A stretch of 64,000 nt of DNA, taken from positions 62,001 through 126,000 of the forward strand of contig NZ_FOVH01000020.1 of assembly GCF_900115095.1 (NCBI RefSeq), in the 5' to 3' direction. Every line of letters starts with the position of its first letter. The first letter of the stretch is position 1. A program made the position numbers and the translations under genes. This document shows, piece by piece, positions 39,155 to 47,946 of this stretch. Origin of the DNA: Actinomadura madurae. Lineage in GTDB: Bacteria; Actinomycetota; Actinomycetes; Streptosporangiales; Streptosporangiaceae. Under the pieces are notes generated by a model, which ran no database searches, had not been told where the DNA came from, and worked only from the letters and a program-made list of their open reading frames with translations.

Positions 39155-40238
39155 GCCGCCTCGCCAGGGTCGGCAGGAGGCGCAGCGCGTTCTCCCGGAC
39201 GACGGCGGCGCGCGCCCGCCGGCTCAGCGACGGGTCGCGGTCGAGCAGCGCCGTCGTCCTGTCCACTTCGGGACGCTCGACCTGCGGCCAGTCGGTGCCG
39301 AAGAGCAGGCGCCCCGCTCCCGCTGCTGCCAGCAGGCTGGGCGTCGCGTACGGCGAGGCGGGCATGGCGGTGTCGTAGTAGAAGCGCCGCACGGCGCGCC
39401 GGAACGCCCCGGGGCTCGGCCCCTCGCCCTGGCGGCCGGCGTGCTCGACCCGTCCGCCAAGGTAGGGCAGGAAGCCCCCCGCGTGGGAGAGGATCACCGA
39501 CAGGCGCCGGTGCCGGTCGAGGGTGCCCGCGTTGATCAGGCTGAGGGCGGTGCGGGTGGTGTCGAGCATGAAGTCGGCGATCCACTCGTCGATCCCCGGG
39601 ACGGGCCGCGCGTCGGCGAGGCCCACCGGGTGGGTGAACACGACCGCGCGGCGCCGGTCCAGCTCGGCGAACAGCGGCTCGAACACGGGGTCCCCCAGAT
39701 AGCGGCCGCCGGCGTGGGTCATCAGCAGGACGCCGTCGGCGCCCAGCTCGTCCAGGGCGTAGGCGGCCTCCTTGATCGCCACATCGACGTGGAACAGCGG
39801 CAGGTAGGCGAAGAAGCCGAACCGGGTGGGATGGTCGCGGACGAGGCCCGCCAGCGACTCGTTGAACACGCGCGTCCCCGAGACGGCGGTCTTCCGGTCG
39901 CGCAGCGCCTCGGGCGGCGCGGGCGCCGAGGCCACCCCGGCGGCGATGCCGAGGGCGTCCATGGTGTCCAGGGTCCGGTTCAGGTCCCACCGGCCCCAGT
40001 TCGGCCCGCCTTCGGGCGGCAGCAGGCCGTGCTCGATCGCCCACTCCCTGAGCGCGGGCGGCAGCGCGTGGTGGTGGGTGTCGATCCGTCCCCTCCGCTG
40101 GCCGCTCCCCGGCGCCGCGGCGGCACCGGCCGAGCCCAGCCCGGTCACGGCCACGGCGGCGCCGGCCGCGGCCGCCGACGTCAGCACCCGCCGGCGGCTC
40201 GGCCCGCCACTCGAACGGTCGTCGTCCTCGGCGCGCAT
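39144..40238 (-). CDS. Tat-exported ACMSD-like amidohydrolase
   Basis: Metal-dependent hydrolase or decarboxylase of 364 residues, Amidohydro_2 (ACMSD) family. The N terminus carries a twin-arginine signal (SRRRVLTSAAAAGAAVAV, processing near residues 38-43). The mature part opens with RIDTHHHALPP (the HxH metal ligands), then FTHPVG and SHAGGFLPYLGGR, and ends FGTDWPQV with the catalytic Asp. ATG 40238 has GGAGG at ideal spacing, which also places RRR near the N terminus as a Tat signal requires. Export of this family is unusual, since most members are cytoplasmic. Confidence 0.82.
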   Translation of the reverse strand: MRAEDDDRSSGGPSRRRVLTSAAAAGAAVAVTGLGSAGAAAAPGSGQRRGRIDTHHHALPPALREWAIEHGLLPPEGGPNWGRWDLNRTLDTMDALGIAAGVASAPAPPEALRDRKTAVSGTRVFNESLAGLVRDHPTRFGFFAYLPLFHVDVAIKEAAYALDELGADGVLLMTHAGGRYLGDPVFEPLFAELDRRRAVVFTHPVGLADARPVPGIDEWIADFMLDTTRTALSLINAGTLDRHRRLSVILSHAGGFLPYLGGRVEHAGRQGEGPSPGAFRRAVRRFYYDTAMPASPYATPSLLAAAGAGRLLFGTDWPQVERPEVDRTTALLDRDPSLSRRARAAVVRENALRLLPTLARRLRR

Positions 40239-40288
40239 ACGTGCCTCCAACCTCTCGTCGAAGCCGCCCACTAGGAGCATACGAGAAC

Positions 40289-40310
40289 ATCTTATGTGAG
40301 ACTATATGAT
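40289..40310. promoter_or_regulatory. Candidate MarR operator
   Basis: Imperfect inverted repeat ATCTTAT (40289-40295) / ATATGAT (40304-40310) in an AT-rich patch between the amidohydrolase and MarR genes, 20 nt upstream of the MarR start. One mismatch in seven. Confidence 0.45.
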
Positions 40311-40330
40311 CGGCCCCTAATATCTGGAGG

Positions 40331-40825
40331 GTGGACACCCAATCTCCGGAGCCGACCGCGCTCGGCGACCCGCGGACCGACGACGCCGCGCTGGGCTTCC
40401 TGCTCGCCTCCGCCCACCAGGCCGCGCGCGGCGCGCTGGGCGACGAGCTGCGGCCGCTGGGGATCGAGACGAGGCATTTCGCCGTGCTGTCCGCGCTCGA
40501 CCGGCTCGGGCCCACCAGCCAGCGGCGCCTCGGCGCGCTCCTCGGCCTGGACAAGTCCGCGGTCGTCCGGATCATGGACGAGCTGGAGCGGCTCGGGCTC
40601 GCGGTGCGCAACAGAAGCGCCCACGACCGGCGCGCCTACGCGATCGAGCTGACCGCCGAGGGCCGGCGGCGCGCGCGCTCGTCCGCGGAGACGGCGGGCG
40701 CCGTCGGGGGGCGGCTGTTCGGACGGCTCTCCCCCGCCGACCGCGAACGGCTCGTCGCGCTGCTCGCCGGCATCGTGGAACGCGCGGCGGCGCCGGCGTC
40801 CGGCGAGGAATCCGGGCGCTCCTGA
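40331..40825 (+). CDS. MarR-family regulator
   Basis: Winged-helix regulator of 164 residues. The HTH lies around 62-90 (TSQRRLGALLGLDKSAVVRI), followed by the wing RSAHDRRAYAIELTAEG. It starts with GTG; GGAGG lies directly against the start codon, so either the leader is very short or spacing is suboptimal. It is divergent from the exported amidohydrolase and convergent with the DAO-type oxidase, and probably controls the amidohydrolase through the AT-rich repeat. Ligand unknown. Confidence 0.88.
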   Translation: MDTQSPEPTALGDPRTDDAALGFLLASAHQAARGALGDELRPLGIETRHFAVLSALDRLGPTSQRRLGALLGLDKSAVVRIMDELERLGLAVRNRSAHDRRAYAIELTAEGRRRARSSAETAGAVGGRLFGRLSPADRERLVALLAGIVERAAAPASGEESGRS

Positions 40826-40843
40826 CCTTGGGCGGGCGCCTCG

Positions 40844-42280
40844 TCAGTGGCCGGTGATCCGGTCGGCGAGGAGGGCCAGGGACGACGTCCGCGCCGACCC
40901 GGCGGACGACTCGCGGGCGTCGGCCGCGCGGTAGAGGGCGTACATCGCGTGGACGCCGAGCCAGCGCAGCGGTTCCGGCTCCCAGCGGCGGACGCGCCGA
41001 TCCACCCAGGGCAGCGCGGTCAGCTCGGTGTCCTCCCCCAGGACGAGGTCGCGGAAGGTGCGGCCCGCGAGGTTCGCGCCGGCGACGCCGTGCCCGGTGT
41101 AGCCGCCGGCGTGGCCGAGGCCGGTCGCGGGGTCGAGCACGACCGTCGCGCACCAGTCGCGGGGGACGCCGAGAACACCCGACCAGGCGTGGTCGACCCG
41201 CCCTTCGTCGGCGACGGCGGGGAACATCGCGGTCAGCGTCGTCCAGAGCGCGTCGATCGTGGACGGCTCGGTGCGGCCCCCGTCGTCGATGCGGGACCCG
41301 TAGCGGTACGGGCGGCCCCGGCCGCCGAACGCGATCCGGTCGCCGGCGGTGCGCTGGGCGTATATGTAGTAGTGCGCCATGTCGCCGAGCAGCTCGCGGC
41401 GCTCCCAGCCGATCGCCTTCCAGGTCCGGGCGGGCAGCGGGGTGGTGACGATCATGGAGCTGTTCATCGGCAGCCAGTCGCGGCGGTGCCCGGGGAGCCC
41501 GGCGGTGAACCCCTCGGTGGCGCGCAGGACGTACCCGGCGGTGACGGTCCCGTACGGCGTGACCGCGGCGGCGGGCCCGCCGGTGCGGCGGGGGTTGATG
41601 CGGACGACGGGCGTCCCCTCGTAGATCCGCACGCCGAGGTCCCGGACCACCCGGGCGAGGCCGCGGACGAGCGCGGCGGGCTGCGCGCGGGCGCAGTGCG
41701 GGCTCCAGGCGGCGCCGGTGGCGCCCTCGACGCGCAGCCGGTCGTCGCGCTCGCCGGCGGGCAGCGGGACGAAGTCGTCGTCGGTCCAGCCCCAGCAGCG
41801 GGCCTCGGCGACCATGGCGGCGAGCCGGGCCCGCTGGGCGGCGTTGCGGGCGACGTGCAGGACGCCGCCCTTGACGAGCCCGGCGTCGATGCCCTCCTCG
41901 GCGGCGACCCGGACGACCTCGTCCACCGCCCCGAACATGGCGCGCTGCAGCGCGATCGCGGCCGGCCGGCCGTGCCGGGCGGCATAGCGCTCCCGGGACC
42001 CGGCGATCTCGCCCAGCACCCAGCCGCCGTTGCGGCCGGACGCGCCGAACCCGGCGAACTCGCGCTCCAGCACGACGATCCGCAGGTCGGGGCGGGCTCG
42101 CTTGAGGTAGTAGGCCGTCCAGAGCCCGGTGTACCCGGCGCCGACGACGCACACGTCGGCGGTGCGCGGGCCCGGCAGGCGGGGCCCGGGGACCGGGCGC
42201 CCGGCCTCCCGGTACCAGAAGGACACGCCGCCGTTGACGAAGCCGGGGGCGAGCGGCACCCGGCCCGCAGAGGAACTCAT
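40844..42280 (-). CDS. FAD-dependent DAO-type oxidoreductase
   Basis: Flavin oxidoreductase of 478 residues, D-amino-acid oxidase superfamily (PuuB/gamma-glutamylputrescine oxidase-like). An N-terminal segment with VSFWYREAG is followed by the FAD dinucleotide motif VCVVGAGYTGLWTAYYLK (about 43-60), VVLEREFAGFGASGRNGGW, and C-terminal LGHAGGYTGHGVAGANLAGR. The typical reaction is oxidation of a primary or secondary amine to an imine with H2O2 release. No ribosome site stronger than GAGCCC is visible at the ATG. Neighbours give no clear pathway. Confidence 0.88.
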   Translation of the reverse strand: MSSSAGRVPLAPGFVNGGVSFWYREAGRPVPGPRLPGPRTADVCVVGAGYTGLWTAYYLKRARPDLRIVVLEREFAGFGASGRNGGWVLGEIAGSRERYAARHGRPAAIALQRAMFGAVDEVVRVAAEEGIDAGLVKGGVLHVARNAAQRARLAAMVAEARCWGWTDDDFVPLPAGERDDRLRVEGATGAAWSPHCARAQPAALVRGLARVVRDLGVRIYEGTPVVRINPRRTGGPAAAVTPYGTVTAGYVLRATEGFTAGLPGHRRDWLPMNSSMIVTTPLPARTWKAIGWERRELLGDMAHYYIYAQRTAGDRIAFGGRGRPYRYGSRIDDGGRTEPSTIDALWTTLTAMFPAVADEGRVDHAWSGVLGVPRDWCATVVLDPATGLGHAGGYTGHGVAGANLAGRTFRDLVLGEDTELTALPWVDRRVRRWEPEPLRWLGVHAMYALYRAADARESSAGSARTSSLALLADRITGH

Positions 42281-42330
42281 GGGCTCATACTGCTGTATTC
42301 GGCACCAAAATCAACCGTTGACAACGGAAT

Positions 42331-42918
42331 CTATGGGACCGCGTCGACAATTCGACGGGATCCGATCCAGCGCGACCGGTCGGCCGCGTAATAGGCGGCG
42401 CCGTCCGGACCGGCCGGCCCGTCCCGCCACCGGCGCATCCCGAGCTGCAGGGCGATCTCCGCCGACGCGGCGTTGGCCGTGTCGATCTCGGCGGTGATCC
42501 GGTGCACCCCGACCACCCCGAACGCGTAGTCGAGCACCGCGCGGGACGCCTCGGCGGCCAGGCCCTGCCCCCAGTGGTCCGGCTCCAGGCTGTAGAGGAT
42601 CTCCACGTCCACGCCGTGGCCGAGCGGCCCCTCGTGGTGGCTCAGCCCCGCCACGCCGACCAGCGGGTCGCCCGGCACCGGGTCGTCGACGCCCGCGGAC
42701 CAGCGGGCGGGGCGCAGCGCCCACAGCCCGTACCCCTCGGTCGCGAAGTCCCGCTCGCTGGCCTCGATGATCTCGCTGACCTGGACGGGCGTGACCATCC
42801 GGTCGTCGAACAGGTGGCGCCGGACGAGCGGCCCCGTCCAGTGCGTCAGCAGGGCGCGGTGGTCGCGCATCGACACCGGGTGCAGGACGAGCCGCACCGT
42901 GCGCAGCACCTCAGTCAT
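42331..42918 (-). CDS. GNAT N-acetyltransferase (RimJ-like)
   Basis: Acetyl-CoA-dependent N-acetyltransferase of 195 residues, RimJ/RimL-like Acetyltransf_3 type: MTEVLRTVRLVLHPVSMRDH at the N terminus, VDVEILYSLEPDHWGQGLAAEASRAV as motif A (split at about 93-118), and GVHRITAEIDTANAAS near motif B. Start codon shares one nucleotide with the stop of the upstream carboxymuconolactone decarboxylase-like gene (TGATG). Substrate unknown; such enzymes acetylate protein N termini or small molecules. Confidence 0.87.
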   Translation of the reverse strand: MTEVLRTVRLVLHPVSMRDHRALLTHWTGPLVRRHLFDDRMVTPVQVSEIIEASERDFATEGYGLWALRPARWSAGVDDPVPGDPLVGVAGLSHHEGPLGHGVDVEILYSLEPDHWGQGLAAEASRAVLDYAFGVVGVHRITAEIDTANAASAEIALQLGMRRWRDGPAGPDGAAYYAADRSRWIGSRRIVDAVP

Positions 42919-43598
42919 CAGTCATCGCCGTCCCCCGCGGCGGGTTCCGCGGGCCATTCGGGCGCGGGCTCGCCCTCCGGGACGCCGACCCGGAAGACGC
43001 GCAGCTGCAGCGCGAGCGCCTGGTAGTAGCCGACGAGCGCGACCAGCTCGACGACGGCCGCGCGGCCGAGCGTCGCGGCGGCCTCGGTGAACACCGCGTC
43101 GGCGAGGTCGCCCTCGGCGGCGAGCTGCCGCGCCGCCTCGTACACCACGCGCTCTCGGACGTCGGCGAACATCGGCGCGCGACCCTGGCGCAGCGCGTCC
43201 ATCTCGTCGTCGCCGAGCCCGTGCCGGCGCCCGATCCGCTCGTGCGCGTACCACTCGTAGTCGGACCGGGCGTGCGCCGCGACGACCAGCGTCGCGATCT
43301 CCCGCTCGCGCTTGGTGAACCCGGTCCGGAAGCGCAGCGCGGCGCCGAGGTCCTGCAGCGGGAGCCCGACGGCCGGGCTGTACAGCATCGCGTTGAACGG
43401 GCCCTGGAGCCGGCCGATGTCGTCGGCGAGCCCGAACGGCGGGGTGCGGCCGGCGGCGCGGGGACCGCCCGTCACCGCCTCGTACACGGCTCGCTGCTCG
43501 TCGCTGAGCGAGCCGGGGAGCAGCAGCGGCAGCCGCGTCGTGGACGGGCCGGGCCGCGGTCGATCGTTGACGTGCTCACCGCTCACGGGGTCGATCAC
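42918..43598 (-). CDS. Carboxymuconolactone decarboxylase/AhpD-like protein
   Basis: CMD-fold helical protein of 226 residues. The core GLPLQDLGAALRFRTGFTKR and IATLVVAAHARSDYEWYAHE is the CMD signature with the conserved His, but the CxxC pair of true AhpD peroxidase partners is absent, so it is closer to the decarboxylase-like branch. It starts with GTG at 43598 without a strong ribosome site; downstream in-frame GTGs are alternatives. Coupled to the GNAT gene by a 1-nt overlap. Function not predictable. Confidence 0.82.
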   Translation of the reverse strand: MIDPVSGEHVNDRPRPGPSTTRLPLLLPGSLSDEQRAVYEAVTGGPRAAGRTPPFGLADDIGRLQGPFNAMLYSPAVGLPLQDLGAALRFRTGFTKREREIATLVVAAHARSDYEWYAHERIGRRHGLGDDEMDALRQGRAPMFADVRERVVYEAARQLAAEGDLADAVFTEAAATLGRAAVVELVALVGYYQALALQLRVFRVGVPEGEPAPEWPAEPAAGDGDD

Positions 43599-43762
43599 TT
43601 ACCGCACGCTAGGCGGTCGGCGCGGGCGGCTCAACCCCCCGTCCGGAATGTGAAACCCCTGGCACACGATGACGTAGCGGTCGCGTAACACGGGTCGGCG
43701 AGCCTGGTCGGCGACCGCACCGGGCACGAACGGGGCTCCCGGACCCCGGAGGGAACGTTCCC

Positions 43763-44845
43763 ATGCCGCTGTTCCGCATCCGCACCGAGATCGAGGACCG
43801 GCCCGGCCGGCTGGCCCTGCTCACCGCCGCGCTGGGCCGGCGCGGCGCCAACATCCTCGGGCTGTCCGTCCAGCTCGACGCCGACGGGGTGGTGGACGAG
43901 TTCATCGTGGACGTGCCGCGCGGCGGCGCGGACGCGCGGACCCTCGCCGAGACGCTGGGCGCGGCGGGCGGGGCGCGCACCGCGGTGCTCCCGGCCCGGC
44001 CGCACGAGCTGGTGGACGAGCCGACCCGCGCCCTCGCCCTGGCCGCCCGCCTGCGCGCCGAACCGCACGCGGTGCCCGAGGTCCTGGGCGAGCTGCTGCG
44101 CGCCGACGAGGCGCGGTGGGCCGCGCCCGCGGGTGCGGCCCCGGAGGGGCGCGACCCGGACCGGTGCGTCCTGGACGTGCCGGTCCGCGGCCGTTCCGTG
44201 CGGCTGCGCAGGTTCGGGCTGCCGTTCACCGCGACCGAGGCGGCGCGGGCGGACGCGCTGGTGCGGGCCGCGCTGCCCGCCGCGCCCCGCCGCCCCGCGT
44301 CCCGCCGGATCGTGCTGCGCGACGGCACGCAGGTGGTCGTCCGGCCGATCGAGCGGCGCGACGCCGAGGCCGTCCGGGCGCTGCACGAGCGCTGCTCGCA
44401 GGACAGCCGGAGGATGCGGTACTTCAGCCCCGAGCCGTACCCGCCGCGGCGGGTCATCGAGCGGTTCTGCGACCGGTCGCGCGGCCTGACGCTGGTCGCG
44501 GAGGGACCGGACGGGTCGCTGCTCGCACTCGCCCACCTCATCCACGTCGTCGATCCGGGCGTCGCGGAGCTCGCGTTCCTGGTCGAGGACGCCTGGCAGG
44601 GGCGGGGGCTCGGCCGCGGGCTCGCGGGGCTGCTGCTGGCGCTGGCCCGCGACCGCGGCCTGGTCGAGGTGCGCGCGACGGCGCTCAGCGAGAACGCGCG
44701 GATGCGGCGGCTGCTGACCTCGCTCGGCGGGCGGACGCGCCGCACCGGGGACACCGCGGTCGTGGAGATCAGGCTGCGGCTCGACGGCCGCCCCGCCGGG
44801 ACCGACGGCGCGCTGGCAGGATGGGCGGGTGAGCGGCATCTATGA
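43763..44845 (+). CDS. ACT-GNAT fusion acetyltransferase
   Basis: Protein of 360 residues with an N-terminal ACT domain (about 3-75, RIRTEIEDRPGRLALLTAAL and RRGANILGLSVQLDADGVVD), a middle segment of about 110 residues, and a C-terminal GNAT domain (about 182-335). The GNAT domain has ELAFLVEDAWQGRGLGRGLA carrying the acetyl-CoA-binding QGRGLG. ACT-GNAT fusions are known only from actinobacteria, where studied examples are protein lysine acetyltransferases controlled by amino-acid binding to ACT and acting on acetyl-CoA synthetase. GGAGGGAACG precedes the ATG. It overlaps the methyltransferase gene by 17 nt. Which amino acid is sensed is unknown. Confidence 0.9.
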   Translation: MPLFRIRTEIEDRPGRLALLTAALGRRGANILGLSVQLDADGVVDEFIVDVPRGGADARTLAETLGAAGGARTAVLPARPHELVDEPTRALALAARLRAEPHAVPEVLGELLRADEARWAAPAGAAPEGRDPDRCVLDVPVRGRSVRLRRFGLPFTATEAARADALVRAALPAAPRRPASRRIVLRDGTQVVVRPIERRDAEAVRALHERCSQDSRRMRYFSPEPYPPRRVIERFCDRSRGLTLVAEGPDGSLLALAHLIHVVDPGVAELAFLVEDAWQGRGLGRGLAGLLLALARDRGLVEVRATALSENARMRRLLTSLGGRTRRTGDTAVVEIRLRLDGRPAGTDGALAGWAGERHL

Positions 44846-45611
44846 CGACCCGTGGGCGTACGAGCTGGCGTGCTCGTTCCGCGACGTGCCGGCCGAGGTG
44901 GAGGTGCTCCTCGCCTGGTGCGCCGAACGGGGCGCGGCGCCCGCGACGGTGCTGGAGCTGGCCGCCGGGCCCGCCGAGCACGCCCGCGAGTTCGCCCGCC
45001 GCGGGGTGGCCGCGACCGCGCTCGACCTCAACCCGCGGATGTGCGCCCACGCCGCCCGCCGGGCCGAGCGCGGGGGCGTCGGGCTGGAGGTCGTCCAGGA
45101 CGACATGACGCGGTTCGACCTCGGCCGCCGGTTCGACCTCGTCGTGACCATGCTGGACTCCACGTCCCACCTGATGACGCTGGACGCGTTCGTCGCGCAC
45201 CTGCGCCGCGTGGTCGCGCACCTGGCGCCCGGCGGCCTCTACATCGTGGAGATGTCGCACCCGCGGGACCGGCTGGGCGACGAACCGAGCGTCAGCACGG
45301 GGTGGACGGTCGAGCGGGACGGCGTCCAGGCGAGCGTGCGGTGGGGCGAGCCGTCCGACCGGCTGGACCCGGTCACCCAGATCGCCGACGACCACGTCAC
45401 CATGACCATCACCGGGGACGGCGCGACGCGCGTGATCCGCGACGTGGTGCCCTACCGGTTCTGGAGCGCCACCGAGCTGGACGCCGCGGTCCGCCTCGCC
45501 GGCGGCCTGGAGGCGGTGGCGCGGTACGGCGACTTCGGGGCCGGCGAGGACGCGGTCGCCCTCACCGACCCCGAGGCCTGGCGCATGATCACGCTGCTGC
45601 GCCCGAGCTGA
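44829..45611 (+). CDS. SAM-dependent methyltransferase
   Basis: Class I methyltransferase of 260 residues: motif I VLELAAGPAEHAREFARRG (glycine loop AAGPAEH instead of GxGxG), motif II acidic residue in ATALDLNPRM, VVQDDMTRFDL, and FDLVVTMLDSTSHLMTLDAF. The start is GTG inside the ACT-GNAT gene, so the two form an operon. A C-terminal beta-rich insertion (about 150-220) is typical of small-molecule methyltransferases. Acceptor substrate unknown. Convergent with glyA. Confidence 0.88.
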   Translation: MSGIYDDPWAYELACSFRDVPAEVEVLLAWCAERGAAPATVLELAAGPAEHAREFARRGVAATALDLNPRMCAHAARRAERGGVGLEVVQDDMTRFDLGRRFDLVVTMLDSTSHLMTLDAFVAHLRRVVAHLAPGGLYIVEMSHPRDRLGDEPSVSTGWTVERDGVQASVRWGEPSDRLDPVTQIADDHVTMTITGDGATRVIRDVVPYRFWSATELDAAVRLAGGLEAVARYGDFGAGEDAVALTDPEAWRMITLLRPS

Positions 45612-45629
45612 GGCCCTCCCCCGCCGGGG

Positions 45630-46901
45630 TCAGGGCGCGGGCTTCCAGCCGGGCATCGGGTAGGCCGCGAGCATCTCGCGGACCTGCCCGGCGACCCGAT
45701 CCACGACCGTCTCGTCCTGCTTGGCGGCGGCCTGGACGACCTCGTCGATCCACGCCGCGATCCGCGGCATCCGGTCCTCCCCGACACCGCGGGTGGTGAT
45801 CGCGGCGGTGCCGAGCCGCAGCCCGGACGGGTCGAACGGCTTGCGCGGGTCGAACGGGACGGCGTTGTAGTTCAGCTCGATCCCGGCGCGGTCGAGGGCC
45901 TGCGCGGCGGGCTTGCCGGCGACGCCCTTGTTCGTCAGGTCGATCAGGATCAGGTGGTTGTCGGTGCCGCCGGAGATCAGGTCGTAGCCGCGGTCCAGCA
46001 GCGCGGCGGCGAGGACCTTGGCGTTCGCGACGACCTGCCGGGCGTAGCCGGTGAAGTCCGGCCGCGCCGCCTCCTTCAGCGCGACGGCGATCGCGGCGGT
46101 GGTGTGGTTGTGCGGGCCGCCCTGCAGGCCGGGGAAGACGGCCTTGTCGACCGCCTTCGCGTGCTCGGCGGTCGACAGCACCATCGCGCCGCGCGGACCG
46201 CGCAGCGTCTTGTGCGTGGTCGTGGTGATCACGTCGGCGTGGCCCACCGGGGACGGGTGCGCGCCGCCGGCGACGAGGCCCGCGATGTGCGCGATGTCGG
46301 CGGCGAGCACCGCGCCAGCCTCGCGGGCGATCTCGGCGAACGCGGGGAAGTCGATCGTCCGCGGGATGGCGGTGCCACCGCACCAGATCAGCTTCGGGCG
46401 CTCCTTGAGGGCGAGGTCGCGCACCTGGTCCATGTCGACCCGGCCGGTGTCGGCGCGCACGTCGTACCGGACGGGGCGGAACCACTTCCCGGTCGCCGAC
46501 ACCGACCAGCCGTGCGTGAGGTGGCCGCCCATCGGCAGCGACAGGCCCATCACCGGGTCGCCGGGCTCCAGGAACGCCATGTAGACGGCGAGGTTGGCGG
46601 GCGAGCCGGAGTAGGGCTGGACGTTGGCGTGCTCGACGCCGAACAGCTCCCTCGCCCGCTCGATGGCGAGCAGCTCGATCGGGTCGACGTTCTGCTGGCC
46701 CTCGTAGTACCGCTTGCCCGCGTAGCCCTCGGAGTACTTGTTGGTCAGGACCGTGCCGGCGGCCTCCAGGACCGCGGCCGACACGTAGTTCTCCGAGGCG
46801 ATCAGCCGGATCTTCTCGTACTGGCGGCGGGCCTCGGCCTCCACCAGGCCGGCGATCTCGGGGTCCTGGCCCTGCAGATGGGGTACGGCCGGTTCGTGCA
46901 T
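45630..46901 (-). CDS. glyA: Serine hydroxymethyltransferase
   Basis: PLP enzyme of 423 residues converting serine and tetrahydrofolate to glycine and methylene-tetrahydrofolate, the main source of one-carbon units in the cytoplasm. Conserved segments are IRLIASENYVS, NKYSEGYAGKRYY, QPYSGSPANLAVYMAFLEPG, and the PLP lysine Lys231 in TTTTHKTLRGPRG. GGAGGCTT lies 8 nt before the ATG, excluding a longer frame that reads through the leader. Monocistronic, convergent with the methyltransferase gene. The 82-nt leader contains two GC hairpins. Confidence 0.97.
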   Translation of the reverse strand: MHEPAVPHLQGQDPEIAGLVEAEARRQYEKIRLIASENYVSAAVLEAAGTVLTNKYSEGYAGKRYYEGQQNVDPIELLAIERARELFGVEHANVQPYSGSPANLAVYMAFLEPGDPVMGLSLPMGGHLTHGWSVSATGKWFRPVRYDVRADTGRVDMDQVRDLALKERPKLIWCGGTAIPRTIDFPAFAEIAREAGAVLAADIAHIAGLVAGGAHPSPVGHADVITTTTHKTLRGPRGAMVLSTAEHAKAVDKAVFPGLQGGPHNHTTAAIAVALKEAARPDFTGYARQVVANAKVLAAALLDRGYDLISGGTDNHLILIDLTNKGVAGKPAAQALDRAGIELNYNAVPFDPRKPFDPSGLRLGTAAITTRGVGEDRMPRIAAWIDEVVQAAAKQDETVVDRVAGQVREMLAAYPMPGWKPAP

Positions 46902-46920
46902 CGCAAGCCTCCGCGCTGTT

Positions 46921-46953
46921 GGCGCCGGGACTTCGGGCGCCCCGGCGACGGGG
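46921..46953 (-). promoter_or_regulatory. glyA leader with two GC hairpins
   Basis: GGCGCC (46921-46926) can pair with GGCGCC (46936-46941), and CCCCG (46940-46944) with CGGGG (46949-46953) around a 4-nt loop. The two stems share two bases and are therefore mutually exclusive at their junction. They sit in the 82 nt between the EamA stop and glyA and could be a terminator of the former or a leader element of the latter. No known riboswitch consensus is recognisable. Confidence 0.35.
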
Positions 46954-46983
46954 ACCCGTACACCCAGGCGCGCGGTGTGCGGA

Positions 46984-47946
46984 CTACTTTCGCTCCCCGG
47001 TGGTCGTCTCCACCTTGACTGCGCCAGTCGCGTGCCAGCCATCATACCGAGCCGGCTCCTCCCGGCGCCGGGCCTTCGCCGGGACCGAGACGACGAACAG
47101 GCCGCCGAGCAGGAGCAGCGATCCGGCCGCGACCGGCGCCGACAGCCGTTCCCCGAGGACGACGATCGCGAGCGCGGTGGCCACGAGCGGCTCGGCGAGG
47201 CTGAGCGTCCCCGCGGTCGCGGCCGTCACGCGGCCGAGGCCGGCGACGAAGGACATGTACGCGACGGCGGTCGCGGCGACGCCGAGCCAGGCCACCAGCG
47301 CCGCCGACCGCGGCTCGGCCAGGGCCGGCAGCTCGGCGAGCGTCCAGGGCAGCAGGGCCGCTCCCCCGGCCAGCAGCGTGACCGACACCGCGGCGGCCAT
47401 GCCGACGTCCCGGCCGGTCAGGACCTTGGCGGAGACCGTGTAGACGCCGAAGCACGTGCCGCCGACGAGGCTGAGCGCGATCCCGGCCGGGTCGGCGTGG
47501 ACGGCCGACGCCGGGACCATCAGCAGCGCGACGCCGCCGATCGCGCAGGCCGTGCCCGCCCACCAGCGGCGGCCGAGCCGGGTGCCGAGGACGAGCCGCT
47601 CGCAGAGGCCGGTGGAGACGGGGGCGAGCCCGAACACGACGGCGGTCGCGACGGCGGCGCCGGTCCGGTCGACCGCGCTGAAGAACGACGCCTGGAAGAT
47701 CCCGGTCGCGGCCGAGGCCGCCAGCACCGGCGGCCAGGCCCGCCGGGTCAGCGCGCGGTAGGCGCGCCGGTCCGTCGCCAGCACCAGGACGGCGAGGATC
47801 AGCCCGCCGGAGAAGATCCGGGCGCCGCCGACCGCGACGGCGCCGGCGGAGGAGTCGGCCAGCACCTGCGCCGGCCCGACCGTCCCCCACAGAACGCCCG
47901 CTGCCAGGACTGACCACGCGCCAAGGGAGGTGTTTCGTCGGTGCAT
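46984..47946 (-). CDS. EamA-type DMT permease
   Basis: Ten-helix drug/metabolite transporter of 320 residues with two EamA repeats. The first runs from LAAGVLWGTVGPAQVLADSS to about residue 140, the second from AVSVTLLAGGAALLPW with the typical AEPLVATALAIVVLGERLS near the end. The C-terminal tail of about 25 residues is polar. It follows the Lrp-type regulator gene on the same strand by 110 nt. Related proteins export amino acids or metabolites; an Lrp neighbour supports an amino-acid substrate. Confidence 0.9.
   Translation of the reverse strand: MHRRNTSLGAWSVLAAGVLWGTVGPAQVLADSSAGAVAVGGARIFSGGLILAVLVLATDRRAYRALTRRAWPPVLAASAATGIFQASFFSAVDRTGAAVATAVVFGLAPVSTGLCERLVLGTRLGRRWWAGTACAIGGVALLMVPASAVHADPAGIALSLVGGTCFGVYTVSAKVLTGRDVGMAAAVSVTLLAGGAALLPWTLAELPALAEPRSAALVAWLGVAATAVAYMSFVAGLGRVTAATAGTLSLAEPLVATALAIVVLGERLSAPVAAGSLLLLGGLFVVSVPAKARRREEPARYDGWHATGAVKVETTTGERK

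Noticed and set aside
43655..43690. TGGCACACGATGACG resembling a sigma-54 promoter upstream of the ACT-GNAT gene
   Set aside because: The -12 element is absent, and actinobacteria generally lack sigma-54.
46902..46983. Glycine, THF or ZTP riboswitch before glyA
   Set aside because: The leader is too short and none of the conserved cores I know for these classes can be seen.
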